From NCBI RefSeq assembly GCF_965208555.1, contig NZ_OZ242342.1, positions 1,984,001 to 2,048,000 of the forward strand: a DNA stretch of 64,000 bases, written 5' to 3'. The translations under genes were made by a program, and so were the position numbers. Source of the DNA: Poriferisodalis sp965208555. GTDB lineage: Bacteria; Actinomycetota; Acidimicrobiia; Acidimicrobiales; Poriferisodalaceae. Positions 19,313 through 27,373 of this stretch are shown piece by piece (position 1 is the stretch's first letter; every line of letters begins with the position of its first letter). A model generated the notes under the pieces. It did no database searches. It was given only the letters and a program-made list of their open reading frames with translations, and was not told the DNA's origin.

Positions 19313-20449
19313 ATGCTTCAACGTGTTCAACGATTCGGCGGCTTCCTATCCAGCATGGTCATACCGAACATCGGTGCGTTCATGGCGTGGGGGTTGATCA
19401 CCAGCCTGTTCATTCCGACGGGTTGGCTAGCCAAGACCAGCCTTGACTGGGACTGGGATGCCCTTACCGGCAACATTGTCGGCCCGATGATCGTGTACCT
19501 GCTGCCGGTGCTCGTCGCATACACCGGCGGCAAACTGATCCACGGTCACCGTGGCGGCGTGCTCGGCGCCGTTGCGGTCCTCGGTGTCATCGGGGGCGCA
19601 TCTTTCGAATTGGCATCTGGTGCCTCGGCCCAGAATGTGCCGCAGTTCCTCGGCGCAATGATTGTCGGCCCGCTTGCGGGCTATGTGATGAGGGAAGTCG
19701 ACAAGTGGCTTGAGGACAAGCGTCCTGCCGGCTTCGAGATGCTCATCAACAACTTCTCGCAGGCTATTTCTGGTCTCTTCTTGGCGTTGCTGGGCTACTT
19801 GGTTATCGGGCCGATTACATCAAGCATCGCCAACGCGTTCGGCAACATGGTCGAGGGTCTCAGCGATGCCGGCTTGTTGCCGCTCATGGATCTGCCCATC
19901 GAAGTCGGCAAGGTGTTGTTCCTCAACAACGCCATCAACCACGGGGTGCTCACACCGCTGGGCACCACTGACGTGGCGGAGACCGGCCGCTCCATTTACT
20001 ACATGCTCGAGTCGAATCCCGGACCTGGTCTGGGGCTGCTGCTCGCGTACTGGTTTGCTGGCAAGGGGCTGGCCAAGCTGTCCGCTCCAGGTGCCATCGT
20101 CATCCACTTCTTCGGCGGCATCCACGAGGTGTACTTCCCGTACGTCCTGATGAACCCGGTGATGATCGGCGCCATGTGGGCAGGCGGCATCGTGGCGGAC
20201 ATCGTGTTCGTGATCTTCGATGCAGGCCTGACCGGGCCACCGTCGCCAGGCAGCATCTTCGCCTACTTCTCGTTCTTGCCATCCAACGGAGGAGCGGTTG
20301 CAGGTGTGCTGCTAGGTATCGCCGCAGGGGCTGCGGCTGCATTCATCGTCGGCTCGATTCTGTTGAAACTGTTCCCGGTCCCTGAGATCGACGACAGCGA
20401 CGACGACACCTCGCTCGACGACGCCATGGAGGGTGTCCCGCTGAACTGA
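19313..20449 (+). CDS. PTS mannitol-type transporter subunit IIC
   Basis: This is the membrane channel of a fructose-mannitol-family PTS. It resembles the EIIC part of MtlA along its whole length: VQRFGGFLSSMVIPNIGAF at the N-terminus, YLLPVLVAYTGGKL, LFLNNAINHGVLTPLG (about residue 205) and HFFGGIHEVYFPYVLMNP (about 268). It is 378 aa and has no fused EIIB or EIIA, which are encoded separately downstream. The ATG at 19313 is preferred since AAGGGGGG lies about 9 nt upstream; the ATG at 19277 is a possible alternative that would add 12 residues. The C-terminus is acidic. The substrate may be mannitol or another hexitol or pentitol. Confidence 0.92.
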   Translation: MLQRVQRFGGFLSSMVIPNIGAFMAWGLITSLFIPTGWLAKTSLDWDWDALTGNIVGPMIVYLLPVLVAYTGGKLIHGHRGGVLGAVAVLGVIGGASFELASGASAQNVPQFLGAMIVGPLAGYVMREVDKWLEDKRPAGFEMLINNFSQAISGLFLALLGYLVIGPITSSIANAFGNMVEGLSDAGLLPLMDLPIEVGKVLFLNNAINHGVLTPLGTTDVAETGRSIYYMLESNPGPGLGLLLAYWFAGKGLAKLSAPGAIVIHFFGGIHEVYFPYVLMNPVMIGAMWAGGIVADIVFVIFDAGLTGPPSPGSIFAYFSFLPSNGGAVAGVLLGIAAGAAAAFIVGSILLKLFPVPEIDDSDDDTSLDDAMEGVPLN

Positions 20450-20492
20450 GATGCCGCGGAGGTTGCGCTGACCCCCAGTTGGGCGCAGCCTG

Positions 20493-20537
20493 AGGAGGCC
20501 GGGGCGGTTCAGGATGGCTGACCGCCCCGGTCCTCCT
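20493..20537 (+). promoter_or_regulatory. Strong mid-operon stem-loop before EIIB
   Basis: AGGAGGCCGGGGCGGT (20493-20508) pairs with ACCGCCCCGGTCCTCCT (20521-20537), one base bulged, and CAG/CTG inside the loop can extend the stem. No U-run follows. Its position between EIIC and EIIB suggests an mRNA-stability or partial-termination element that sets different amounts of the membrane and soluble PTS proteins. Confidence 0.5.
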
Positions 20538-20567
20538 ATTCTCGTCGGCACCAACCGGAGGTCAAAG

Positions 20568-20897
20568 ATGACGGAGCGAGTCAGCAAGACGGCGAGCGAC
20601 GTGAAGCTGATTGTGTTCGCCTGCGAGGCAGGCATGGGCAGCAGCCTGATGGGTGCGAATCAGCTGAAGAAGCTGGTCAAGAAGGCCAAGCTCGACATCA
20701 CCGTGGTGCATCAGCCAGTAGGGCAGCTGTCAGAAGATGCGGACGTGATCGTGGTCCATCAAGGTCTCGCGAAGCAGGCCAAGGAGAAGGTCCCTACGGC
20801 GGCCATCGTGCCGTTCATTCTGTTCGTGAATGACCCGTCGGTGAAGCAGCTCGTCGCAACGCTGAAGGCCGGTGATCCGGTCGTGTCGAAGATCTGA
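20568..20897 (+). CDS. PTS mannitol-type subunit IIB
   Basis: This 109-aa cytoplasmic protein transfers phosphate from EIIA to the incoming sugar. The active-site loop is IVFACEAGMGSSLMGA with Cys19, close to the ACDAGMGSSAMGA loop of mannitol EIIB. The rest keeps the Rossmann-like EIIB pattern (KLDITVVHQPVGQL, ADVIVVHQGLA). The ATG at 20568 has GGAGG about 7 nt upstream and is preferred over an earlier in-frame ATG at 20514 that would start inside the hairpin. In most bacteria EIIB is fused to EIIC; here it stands alone. Confidence 0.9.
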   Translation: MTERVSKTASDVKLIVFACEAGMGSSLMGANQLKKLVKKAKLDITVVHQPVGQLSEDADVIVVHQGLAKQAKEKVPTAAIVPFILFVNDPSVKQLVATLKAGDPVVSKI

Positions 20898-20905
20898 GCG
20901 CTGAC

Positions 20906-21373
20906 GTGGACGACAGTGCAGAGGACGGACTTGGGTCTGTCCTGACCCGAGCGGACGTTGTGCTCGGGTGCCGAGCGAGTTCCATGGACGAGGCCATCGA
21001 GCATTCGGGCAGCCTGCTCGTGAATCGTGGTTCGGTGACGCCCGAGTACGTCGACGGGATGAAGCACCGGGAACGAGTTGTCTCCACCTACCTGGGCAAC
21101 GGCGTCGCCCTGCCTCATGGTGTCAACGAGAGCAAGGACTTCATCCGGTCCACGGGAATCGTGGTCGCCCAGTATCCCGAGGGCGTCGACTGGGGCCCGG
21201 GAACGGCGTATCTAGTGGTCGGACTTGCGGCGGTCGGCGATGATCACGTGCGCGTCCTGTCGCAACTGGCCGAGATACTGCAGGACGAAGAACTCTGCGA
21301 GCAGCTTGCGCAGTCAAGCGATGCCGATTTTGTCTACGACCAACTGAGCGCCGCACCGCCTGTCGACGACTGA
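20906..21373 (+). CDS. PTS mannitol-type subunit IIA
   Basis: This is a 155-aa cytoplasmic EIIA of the fructose-mannitol family, accepting phosphate from HPr. The active site is GNGVALPHGVNESK with His71, close to the GIAIPHGT-type motif of mannitol EIIA. Upstream, YVDGMKHRERVVSTYLGNG is the usual lead-in. The GTG start at 20906 lies 8 nt after the EIIB stop. The acidic C-terminus (APPVDD) is short. With EIIC and EIIB on separate genes it completes a full three-polypeptide permease. Confidence 0.9.
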   Translation: MDDSAEDGLGSVLTRADVVLGCRASSMDEAIEHSGSLLVNRGSVTPEYVDGMKHRERVVSTYLGNGVALPHGVNESKDFIRSTGIVVAQYPEGVDWGPGTAYLVVGLAAVGDDHVRVLSQLAEILQDEELCEQLAQSSDADFVYDQLSAAPPVDD

Positions 21374-21410
21374 GCACGGCGAAGATTGAAGGCAGAAACT
21401 GGAGACCCCG

Positions 21411-21674
21411 ATGGACTCAGTGTTCGCCGAAGTGGTCATCACCAATCCCCATGGTTTGCACGCACGGCCTGCTGCGGTCATGGTCGAGAGGCTGAAGACC
21501 TTCGATGCGGAAGTCAGGATCGAAGCCGGCCAGAAGGCCGCCAACGCGGTGAGCATCATGAGCGTGCTCGCGCTTGGAGCAGGACCCGGTGACACTGCAC
21601 GTGTCCACTCAGAAGGACCTCAGGCCGAGGCCGCGCTTGAGGCTGTCGTGGCCATTCTCACCGAGGAGGAGTGA
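21411..21674 (+). CDS. ptsH: Phosphocarrier protein HPr
   Basis: HPr carries phosphate from enzyme I to EIIA. The 87-aa protein has the active-site histidine His17 in NPHGLHARPAA. A serine, Ser48, in AVSIMSV matches the regulatory serine position of Gram-positive HPr, though no HPr kinase gene is visible in the window. It starts at an ATG about 37 nt after the EIIA stop. The next gene starts 1 nt after its stop. Having ptsH and ptsI inside a sugar-specific operon means this island supplies its own general PTS proteins. Confidence 0.95.
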   Translation: MDSVFAEVVITNPHGLHARPAAVMVERLKTFDAEVRIEAGQKAANAVSIMSVLALGAGPGDTARVHSEGPQAEAALEAVVAILTEEE

Positions 21675-21675
21675 C

Positions 21676-21978
21676 ATGAGCAGGCTCGATCGTGACGCAC
21701 TGGTCGCCGCTGTAGCGGAGGCGGTCGGGGCGTCAGCGGACGACTCAGGCGCGGCCGACCTCGTGTTCGAAAAGGGCTCCATCGTCGTCGCAGCGAGCGC
21801 GGAGGAACTGAAGGGCGCCTTCAAGCGTGTGAAGAAGATCGATGGCTACCGATGGGTGGCCATCAACCGTGCCGACCTGTTCGGCGCGAACCCGCTTTCC
21901 TTGGGGTCCAAGGCCGGAATCATCGATGCTCACGGCGAGATCCTCAAGAACGCGGACATACCTCGCAAGAAGGTCTGA
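21676..21978 (+). CDS. Hypothetical 100-aa protein at the end of the PTS operon
   Basis: This is an unrecognised, soluble, mixed-charge protein of 100 aa. It has no signal peptide, membrane segment or PTS phosphorylation motif that I can see. A central stretch (SIVVAASAEELKGAFKRVKKIDGYRWVAINR) looks like a small alpha/beta unit with a basic patch, and the C-terminus is basic (IPRKKV). The ATG is 1 nt after the HPr stop and GAGGAG lies just upstream, so it is co-translated with HPr. Its location suggests a PTS accessory or regulatory role, but no function can be given. Confidence 0.7.
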   Translation: MSRLDRDALVAAVAEAVGASADDSGAADLVFEKGSIVVAASAEELKGAFKRVKKIDGYRWVAINRADLFGANPLSLGSKAGIIDAHGEILKNADIPRKKV

Positions 21979-22006
21979 GAATCGGCGCAGGGTGGCGCGA
22001 AGTCGC

Positions 22007-22012
22007 TAGCGT
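22007..22012 (+). promoter_or_regulatory. Candidate -10 element for the second nuo operon
   Basis: TAGCGT ends 8 nt before the GTG at 22021. There is no clear ribosome-binding site, so the transcript may start at or near the start codon (leaderless). Confidence 0.4.
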
Positions 22013-22020
22013 TGCGGTCC

Positions 22021-22386
22021 GTGTCCGACCTCTTGCGGAGCTATCTGACTGTCGCGATCTTCGGCACAGCGGCAGTCCTGATGGCCTTCACGATGTTCGG
22101 AGTCGCACGAGTCCTGCGGCCCCAGCGACCGACGCCCCAGAAGCTCATCGCGTATGAGAGCGGCGTAGATCCGGTAGGCAGCGACTGGACCCAGAGCCAG
22201 ATCCGCTACTACGTCTTCGCGGTGCTCTTTGTCTTGTTCGACGTGGAGGCCGTGTTCATCTTTCCTTGGGCGACGCGGCTCGAGGTCTATGCCCTGTTCG
22301 GCCTGGTCGAGATGGCAATTTTCATCTTCATCCTGGTGCTGGGCCTGTTCTACGCATGGCGCAAGGGCGTCCTGCGCTGGGTCTGA
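22021..22386 (+). CDS. nuoA: NADH-quinone oxidoreductase subunit A
   Basis: NuoA is a three-helix membrane subunit at the arm junction. The 121-aa protein has the family core PQKLIAYESGVDPVGS followed by IRYYVFAVLFVLFDVEAVFIFPWA, the conserved acidic helix, and the final helix LVEMAIFIFILVLGLFYAWRKGVLRW. The GTG at 22021 is preferred because of the -10 element 8 nt upstream; a TTG at 22012 in the same frame is the alternative. It opens the second nuo operon, which carries A, B, C, D and then H-N with no E, F or G. Confidence 0.93.
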   Translation: MSDLLRSYLTVAIFGTAAVLMAFTMFGVARVLRPQRPTPQKLIAYESGVDPVGSDWTQSQIRYYVFAVLFVLFDVEAVFIFPWATRLEVYALFGLVEMAIFIFILVLGLFYAWRKGVLRWV

Positions 22387-22406
22387 GGGGCTGAGGGAAT
22401 CCCACG

Positions 22407-22955
22407 ATGGCACTGGTCGACAAGGTCAAACTGCCCAAGCCGCTCACCTGGCTGCTGAACTTCGGCCGGGCCCGCTCGCTGTGGGTGTACCAGTGGGGCC
22501 TGGCCTGCTGTGCCATCGAGATGGGTGCCGCGTTCGGTTCTCCCCGGTACGACGTGATGCGGCTCGGGGTCATCCCGTTCCCTGCCAGCCCGCGCCAGGC
22601 CGACCTGGTGGTGATCTCCGGCACCGTGACCGACAAAATGGCGCCGGTCATCCGCCGCCTGTACGAGCAGATGCCCGAGCCCAAGTACGTCATCTCGATG
22701 GGCTCGTGCGCCAACTGCGGCGGGCCCTACTGGGACAGCTACTCGGTCACCAAGGGCGTGGATCAGGTCATCCCGGTTGACGTGTACGTGCCCGGCTGCC
22801 CGCCACGACCCGAAGCACTGCTGGAAGGCATCGTGCTGCTGCAGGAACGCATCCAGCGCGAAGACATGCAGGAACGCTGGCGAGGCGAGCCGATAGTGGT
22901 GCCGCCCTCGGCACCATCATCAACACGTGTGCCGGCGGGATCGGCACAGGCGTAG
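22407..22955 (+). CDS. nuoB: NADH-quinone oxidoreductase subunit B
   Basis: NuoB carries the terminal cluster N2, which reduces quinone. The N2 ligands are all present: adjacent Cys34-Cys35 in GLACCAIEM, the Cys in ISMGSCANCGG and the Cys in YVPGCPPRPEALLEG. It is 182 aa with a Pro/Ser-rich tail. It starts 20 nt after nuoA and its stop is 2 nt before nuoC. Only one nuoB is seen in the window; whether the first operon has its own copy upstream of the left edge cannot be told. Confidence 0.96.
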   Translation: MALVDKVKLPKPLTWLLNFGRARSLWVYQWGLACCAIEMGAAFGSPRYDVMRLGVIPFPASPRQADLVVISGTVTDKMAPVIRRLYEQMPEPKYVISMGSCANCGGPYWDSYSVTKGVDQVIPVDVYVPGCPPRPEALLEGIVLLQERIQREDMQERWRGEPIVVPPSAPSSTRVPAGSAQA

Positions 22956-22957
22956 AC

Positions 22958-23692
22958 ATGGCGGACGAAACCGGCGAGGACGCAGCGGAGCCAGGTGACG
23001 AGGCGCGTGAAGCGCTCGCCGCCGAGCTGTCCGAGCTGCTCGGCGACGCGATGGTGGAATTCCACGTCGAAGCAGGGCAGAACCTTTGGCTGCGCGTTGA
23101 CGTCGCGCAGTGGCATGCCGCGATGACGGCGCTGCGCGATGCCGGTTTCTCCTACTTCGGCTTCCTCTCCGCCATCGACTGGACCGATGCGCCCGAAGGC
23201 CGCTACGAGGACACTGAGTTCGACGCCGCGGGGGTCGGGCAGGATGACGAAGCCGCCAGCGCCACCGCCGAGGAGACGGTGCGGCACGGAGGCGGCGAGA
23301 CACGCTTCCAATTGCTGGCGCAGTTGCACTCGCCGACCCGCCACGCCGCTGTCCTCATCAAGGCCGACCTGGCGGAGGTCGCCGACAGCGATGGGCGCAG
23401 TACGCCTGAGGCGGTGCCGTCGATCATCGATGTCTTCGCCGGTGCCGACTGGCATGAACGCGAGGCCCACGAGATGTTCGGCCTCGTCTTCGACGGGCAC
23501 CCGAATCTGGCACACATCTACCTGCCCACCGAATTCGAGGGCCACCCCCTGCGCAAAGATTTCCCGCTGCTGGCGCGTGCGGTCAAGCCGTGGCCCGGCG
23601 TCGTCGATATCGAAGAGATCCCGCCGGAGCTCGAAGCCCAGCTTGAGGCCGAGGTGATGGCCGAGTTCGAGGCATCGGGAGCGGGCGCATGA
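22958..23692 (+). CDS. nuoC: NADH-quinone oxidoreductase subunit C
   Basis: NuoC is the 30-kDa-type peripheral-arm subunit that supports NuoD and NuoB. The signature DWHEREAHEMFGLVFDGHPNL and LPTEFEGHPLRKDFPL are intact. At 244 aa it is longer than many homologues because of an acidic N-terminal extension (about residues 1-25) and an acidic loop (about 85-110) inserted after the AIDW strand. It overlaps nuoD by 4 nt (ATGA). Confidence 0.94.
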   Translation: MADETGEDAAEPGDEAREALAAELSELLGDAMVEFHVEAGQNLWLRVDVAQWHAAMTALRDAGFSYFGFLSAIDWTDAPEGRYEDTEFDAAGVGQDDEAASATAEETVRHGGGETRFQLLAQLHSPTRHAAVLIKADLAEVADSDGRSTPEAVPSIIDVFAGADWHEREAHEMFGLVFDGHPNLAHIYLPTEFEGHPLRKDFPLLARAVKPWPGVVDIEEIPPELEAQLEAEVMAEFEASGAGA

Positions 23693-24870
23693 GCGCTGCA
23701 ACGGCGACTGACCTGCGCTCACAGCAGGCCTACGTGGCGGCCCAGGCCGCGGATGCCCGCGTCAACGTCGAGCTGGACACCGGCGACATGACGCTGAACA
23801 TCGGCCCGCAGCACCCCGCCACGCACGGCACGCTGCGCATCGCCTGCCAACTCGACGGCGAGCAGGTCATTTCGGCCGAGCCGCTGATGGGCTACATGCA
23901 CCGCGGCTACGAGAAGCTGTGCGAGGTCCGCACCTACCCGCAGTGCACCACGCTGATCAACCGCATCGACTGGCTGGGCAGTTTTGCCAACGAGGTGCCG
24001 TTCATCCTGGCGGCCGAGCAGCTGATGGGGGTGGAGGCCCCGCCCCGTGCCCAGTGGATCCGCACCATCCTGTTCGAGCTGAGCCGCATCGCGAACGTGT
24101 CGCTGTTCCTCGGCGACATGGGCGTGCAGGTCGGCGCGCTCACCCCGGTGTTCTTCGCCTTCCGCGACCGCGAGCGGGTGCTCAATCAGATCGAAGAGGT
24201 CACCGGCGGCCGCTTCCACCCCAACTTCGACCGCATCGGCGGCCTGAAGGACGACATCCCCCGCGGCTGGATCGCCGAGACGCACGCCGTCATGGCCAAG
24301 ATGCGCGGTTTCTGCGACGAGATGGAAGACCTGCTCATGGGCAACGAGATCTTCCAGACGCGCTGCCGCAGCGTCGGCGTGATCCCGGGCGACGTGGCGC
24401 TCAGCTACGGCCTGTCGGGCGCCAACCTCCGAGCCAGCGGCGTCGACTGGGACCTGCGCCGCGACGCAAACCCGGGCCTCGCCTGGGACCAGGTCGACTG
24501 GCGGGTCTGGACTCACCCCGACGGTGACTCGTTCGCCCGCTACTGGGTGCGCCTGCAGGAGACCCGCGAGGCCACCAAGATCGTCGACCAGCTGCTCGAC
24601 GGCATCCCCTCGGGCCCGATCATGGCCAAGGTGCCGCGCATCATCAAGGTGCCCGCCGGTGAGGCCTACGTCTCCACGGAGAACCCGCTGGGCGAGATGG
24701 GCTACTACGTGGTGTCCAAGGGCGGTCTAGGCCCGTTCCGGGTGAAGATCCGCACGCCCAGCTTCAGCAACATCTCGGTCGTGCCGTGGGTGATGCGAGG
24801 CACCTACGTGCCCGACATCATCACCATCCTCGGCTCGCTGTACTTCATCCTCGGGGATATCGACCGGTGA
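23689..24870 (+). CDS. nuoD: NADH-quinone oxidoreductase subunit D
   Basis: NuoD (49-kDa type) forms the quinone pocket with NuoB. The quinone-binding loop NIGPQHPATHGTLR (residues 37-50) is intact. The arginine in MGYMHRGYEKL, Arg72, corresponds to the residue that NDUFAF7 dimethylates in the mitochondrial homologue (Arg85 of NDUFS2), which is relevant because a MidA-type methyltransferase ends this operon. The 393-aa protein ends with SLYFILGDIDR, typical of the family. Its stop overlaps the nuoH GTG (GTGA). Confidence 0.96.
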   Translation: MSAATATDLRSQQAYVAAQAADARVNVELDTGDMTLNIGPQHPATHGTLRIACQLDGEQVISAEPLMGYMHRGYEKLCEVRTYPQCTTLINRIDWLGSFANEVPFILAAEQLMGVEAPPRAQWIRTILFELSRIANVSLFLGDMGVQVGALTPVFFAFRDRERVLNQIEEVTGGRFHPNFDRIGGLKDDIPRGWIAETHAVMAKMRGFCDEMEDLLMGNEIFQTRCRSVGVIPGDVALSYGLSGANLRASGVDWDLRRDANPGLAWDQVDWRVWTHPDGDSFARYWVRLQETREATKIVDQLLDGIPSGPIMAKVPRIIKVPAGEAYVSTENPLGEMGYYVVSKGGLGPFRVKIRTPSFSNISVVPWVMRGTYVPDIITILGSLYFILGDIDR

Positions 24871-25895
24871 CGGACCTGCTGGGACTGGCGTACTGGGCGG
24901 AGACCAGCATCAAGCTGGGCGTCGCGCTCATCGTCATACCCACAGCCGCACTCATGCTGGGCTACCTGTTCCTGTTGAAGATGATGGCGTTCATGCAGAG
25001 CCGGCTGGGCCCCCAGGACGTGGGCCCCTACGGCACGCTGCAGCTCATCGCCGACGCGGTCAAGTTCCTCCAGAAGGAGGACATCCACCCCGCCGCCGCC
25101 GACCGGCGCGTGTTCCGGGCGGCCCCCGTGGTGGTGCTGGCCTCGTCATTCCTGCTGTTCGTGGTGCTGCCCACGGGCCCCGATGCCGTGGTGGAGAACC
25201 TGGACACCGGGATCTTCTACGCGATGGCGGTGTCGTCGCTGTCGGTGCTGGGCGTGCTGATGGCCGGCTGGGCGTCAGCCAACAAGTACGCACTGCTCGG
25301 CGGCCTGCGAGCGGCGGGCCAGCTCATTGCGTACGAGCTGCCGCTGATCCTCGCCGTCATGGGCGTGGTCATCCAGGCCGACTCGCTCAACTTGCAGCAG
25401 ATCGTCCGAGCCCAGGCGGAGGGCGAGATCTTCGGCTTCGGCCTCATCGGCAACCCGTTCATCCTGACGCAGTTCGTCGGCTTTCTGATTTTCATGATCG
25501 CCGCCCAGGCCGAGCTGACCCAGACGCCGTTCGACATGCCCGTGGCCGAGACCGAGCTGGTCGGCGGCTTCCACGTGGAGTACACGGGCTTCCGCTTCCT
25601 GCTGTTCTTCATGGCCGAAGTGGCCACGGCATTCGCCTTCTCGGCGCTCGCCACCGTGATGTTCCTGGGCGGCTGGTGGATCCCGGGCTTCGACTTCGAT
25701 GCCCCGGTGCTGAACGTGCTCGGACCCGTGGTGATGCTCGTCAAGATCCTGCTGGTGGCTTTCGTCATCTTCTGGATCCGCTTCACCTACCCACGCCTGC
25801 GCGAGGACCAGCTGCAGAAGTTCGCGTGGAAGGTCCTCATCCCGCTCTCGCTCGCCAACATTGTCGTGACGGGCATTTTCAAGGTGGTGCTCTAG
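24867..25895 (+). CDS. nuoH: NADH-quinone oxidoreductase subunit H (copy 2)
   Basis: This is the second NuoH paralogue, 342 aa. The landmarks are FMQSRLGPQDVGPYGTLQLIADAVK near the N-terminus and AELTQTPFDMPVAETELVGGFHVEY, the quinone-site loop. Copy 1 has FERK and NRPPFD at the same places, so the two are clearly diverged. The start is the GTG at 24867 that overlaps the nuoD stop; an earlier in-frame ATG at 24786 lies inside nuoD and is rejected. The TAG stop directly abuts the nuoI ATG. Confidence 0.94.
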   Translation: MTDLLGLAYWAETSIKLGVALIVIPTAALMLGYLFLLKMMAFMQSRLGPQDVGPYGTLQLIADAVKFLQKEDIHPAAADRRVFRAAPVVVLASSFLLFVVLPTGPDAVVENLDTGIFYAMAVSSLSVLGVLMAGWASANKYALLGGLRAAGQLIAYELPLILAVMGVVIQADSLNLQQIVRAQAEGEIFGFGLIGNPFILTQFVGFLIFMIAAQAELTQTPFDMPVAETELVGGFHVEYTGFRFLLFFMAEVATAFAFSALATVMFLGGWWIPGFDFDAPVLNVLGPVVMLVKILLVAFVIFWIRFTYPRLREDQLQKFAWKVLIPLSLANIVVTGIFKVVL

Positions 25896-26483
25896 ATGCC
25901 ACAGCTCCCCGGATTGCTGAAGGGCCTCGGCGTGACGGCGCGCACCGCCATGCGCACGCTGTTCCCCAAGCGCGGCCTGCGCACGCTCATCCCGGCGCCG
26001 CAGCAAGGCTCGGTCACCGTGCAGTACCCGCACGAGAAGGAAGCGCCGCCCGATCGGGCACGGGGCGTGATCGCCCTGCACGAGGAGAACTGCACCGCCT
26101 GCATGCTGTGCTCGCGTTCCTGCCCCGACTGGTGCATCTACATCGAGGGCCACAAGGTGAAGGCGCCGCCCCGGCGAGCCGGTGGCGCGGTGCGCTCGGT
26201 CAACGTGGTCGACCGCTTCGACATCGACTACGCGCTGTGCATGTACTGCGGCATCTGCGTGGAGGTGTGCCCGTTCGACGCGCTGTTCTGGACGCCCGAG
26301 TACGAGTACTCCGAGCCTCATATCGCCGACTTGCTGCACGACCGGATCCGCCTCAGCGAGTGGATGGAGACCGTGCCCGAGTTCTTGGATTACGAGCCCG
26401 GCTCGGAGCAGAAGGTGCGCAAGGTTCCCGAGTTCGGCTCTGATGACTTCGCGCCGGCGCGCAAGCTCGAGGCCGGGAGCTAG
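25896..26483 (+). CDS. nuoI: NADH-quinone oxidoreductase subunit I (copy 2)
   Basis: This is the second NuoI, 195 aa, with both cluster motifs intact: Cys66, 69, 72 and 76 (CTACMLCSRSC) and Cys115, 118, 121 and 125 (CMYCGICVEVC). A positively charged N-terminal segment of about 45 residues precedes the family core. It begins immediately after the nuoH stop. It would hand electrons to NuoB whatever the input module is; that input is not encoded in this operon. Confidence 0.94.
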   Translation: MPQLPGLLKGLGVTARTAMRTLFPKRGLRTLIPAPQQGSVTVQYPHEKEAPPDRARGVIALHEENCTACMLCSRSCPDWCIYIEGHKVKAPPRRAGGAVRSVNVVDRFDIDYALCMYCGICVEVCPFDALFWTPEYEYSEPHIADLLHDRIRLSEWMETVPEFLDYEPGSEQKVRKVPEFGSDDFAPARKLEAGS

Positions 26484-26491
26484 GCCGCCCG

Positions 26492-26986
26492 ATGGTTGCG
26501 CAGAACATCGCCTTCGGGATCATCGCGGCCATCACCGTGCTGGCCGCGCTCGGCATGGTGACGACGCGCAACATCGTGCACGCAGCCCTGTTCCTGGTGA
26601 TGGTGCTGGGCGGTCTTGCGGCCAACTATGTGCTGCTGACAGCCGAGTTCATCGCCACCACGCAGGTGCTGGTCTACATCGGCGCCGTGATGGTGCTGTT
26701 CCTGTTCGGCATCATGCTGACCCGGGCGCCGATCGGGCGAATACCCCAGATGACCGGGGCCACCTGGCCGGTTGCCGCGCTGTCGGCGCTGGCCTTGGGC
26801 GGCATCACCGTGTACGCCCTGATCGACCGCTACGGCACCGATTCGCTGGCCACCGACAACACGGTGTTCCGCACCGCTGATGTGTCCGACTCGGTCTTCT
26901 CGCAGTACATCATCCCGTTCGAAGCCGTCTCGGTGCTGCTGCTAGCTGCGCTGATCGGCGCCGTCGTGCTGGCACGGCGCGACTGA
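26492..26986 (+). CDS. nuoJ: NADH-quinone oxidoreductase subunit J (copy 2)
   Basis: This is the second NuoJ, 164 aa and shorter than copy 1 in the last loop. The conserved TTRNIVHAALFLVMVLGGLAANYVLL and TQVLVYIGAVMVLFLFGIML helices are present. It starts 8 nt after nuoI. A 77-nt gap to nuoK follows, containing a possible 25-codon frame (26997-27074) with no recognisable product. Confidence 0.93.
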   Translation: MVAQNIAFGIIAAITVLAALGMVTTRNIVHAALFLVMVLGGLAANYVLLTAEFIATTQVLVYIGAVMVLFLFGIMLTRAPIGRIPQMTGATWPVAALSALALGGITVYALIDRYGTDSLATDNTVFRTADVSDSVFSQYIIPFEAVSVLLLAALIGAVVLARRD

Positions 26987-27063
26987 GGGGCCGTGATGGA
27001 CGAAGCAGTGATCCGGGCCACGGCAGCGGGCTCGACGGCGCTGGACGCCAGGAAAGTCAGCTC

Positions 27064-27363
27064 ATGCTGCTGAACCAGTTCCTGCTGCTCGGTGCGGTGC
27101 TGTTCGCCGTCGGCGTCTATGGCGTGCTGGCGCGCCGCAACGGCGTGATGGTGCTGATGTCGATCGAGCTGATGCTCAACGCCGTCAACCTCAACCTGGT
27201 GGCGTTCGGGCTGCAGCACGACGTGGTGTCGGGGCAGGTCTTCGCCCTGTTCATCATTGCGGTGGCAGCGGCCGAGGTCGGCGTGGGCCTGGCCATCGTG
27301 CTGCTGCTGTACCGCAACCGCAAGTCGATCGCGGTCGACGAGTTCGACCTGATGAAGGGCTGA
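27064..27363 (+). CDS. nuoK: NADH-quinone oxidoreductase subunit K (copy 2)
   Basis: This is the second NuoK, 99 aa, with the conserved VLARRNGVMVLMSIELMLNAVNLNLV, including the functionally important Glu, and AAAEVGVGLAIVLLLYRN. The C-terminal VDEFDLMKG is typical. nuoL follows after 10 nt. Confidence 0.94.
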   Translation: MLLNQFLLLGAVLFAVGVYGVLARRNGVMVLMSIELMLNAVNLNLVAFGLQHDVVSGQVFALFIIAVAAAEVGVGLAIVLLLYRNRKSIAVDEFDLMKG

Positions 27364-27373
27364 GCGCCGGCGT

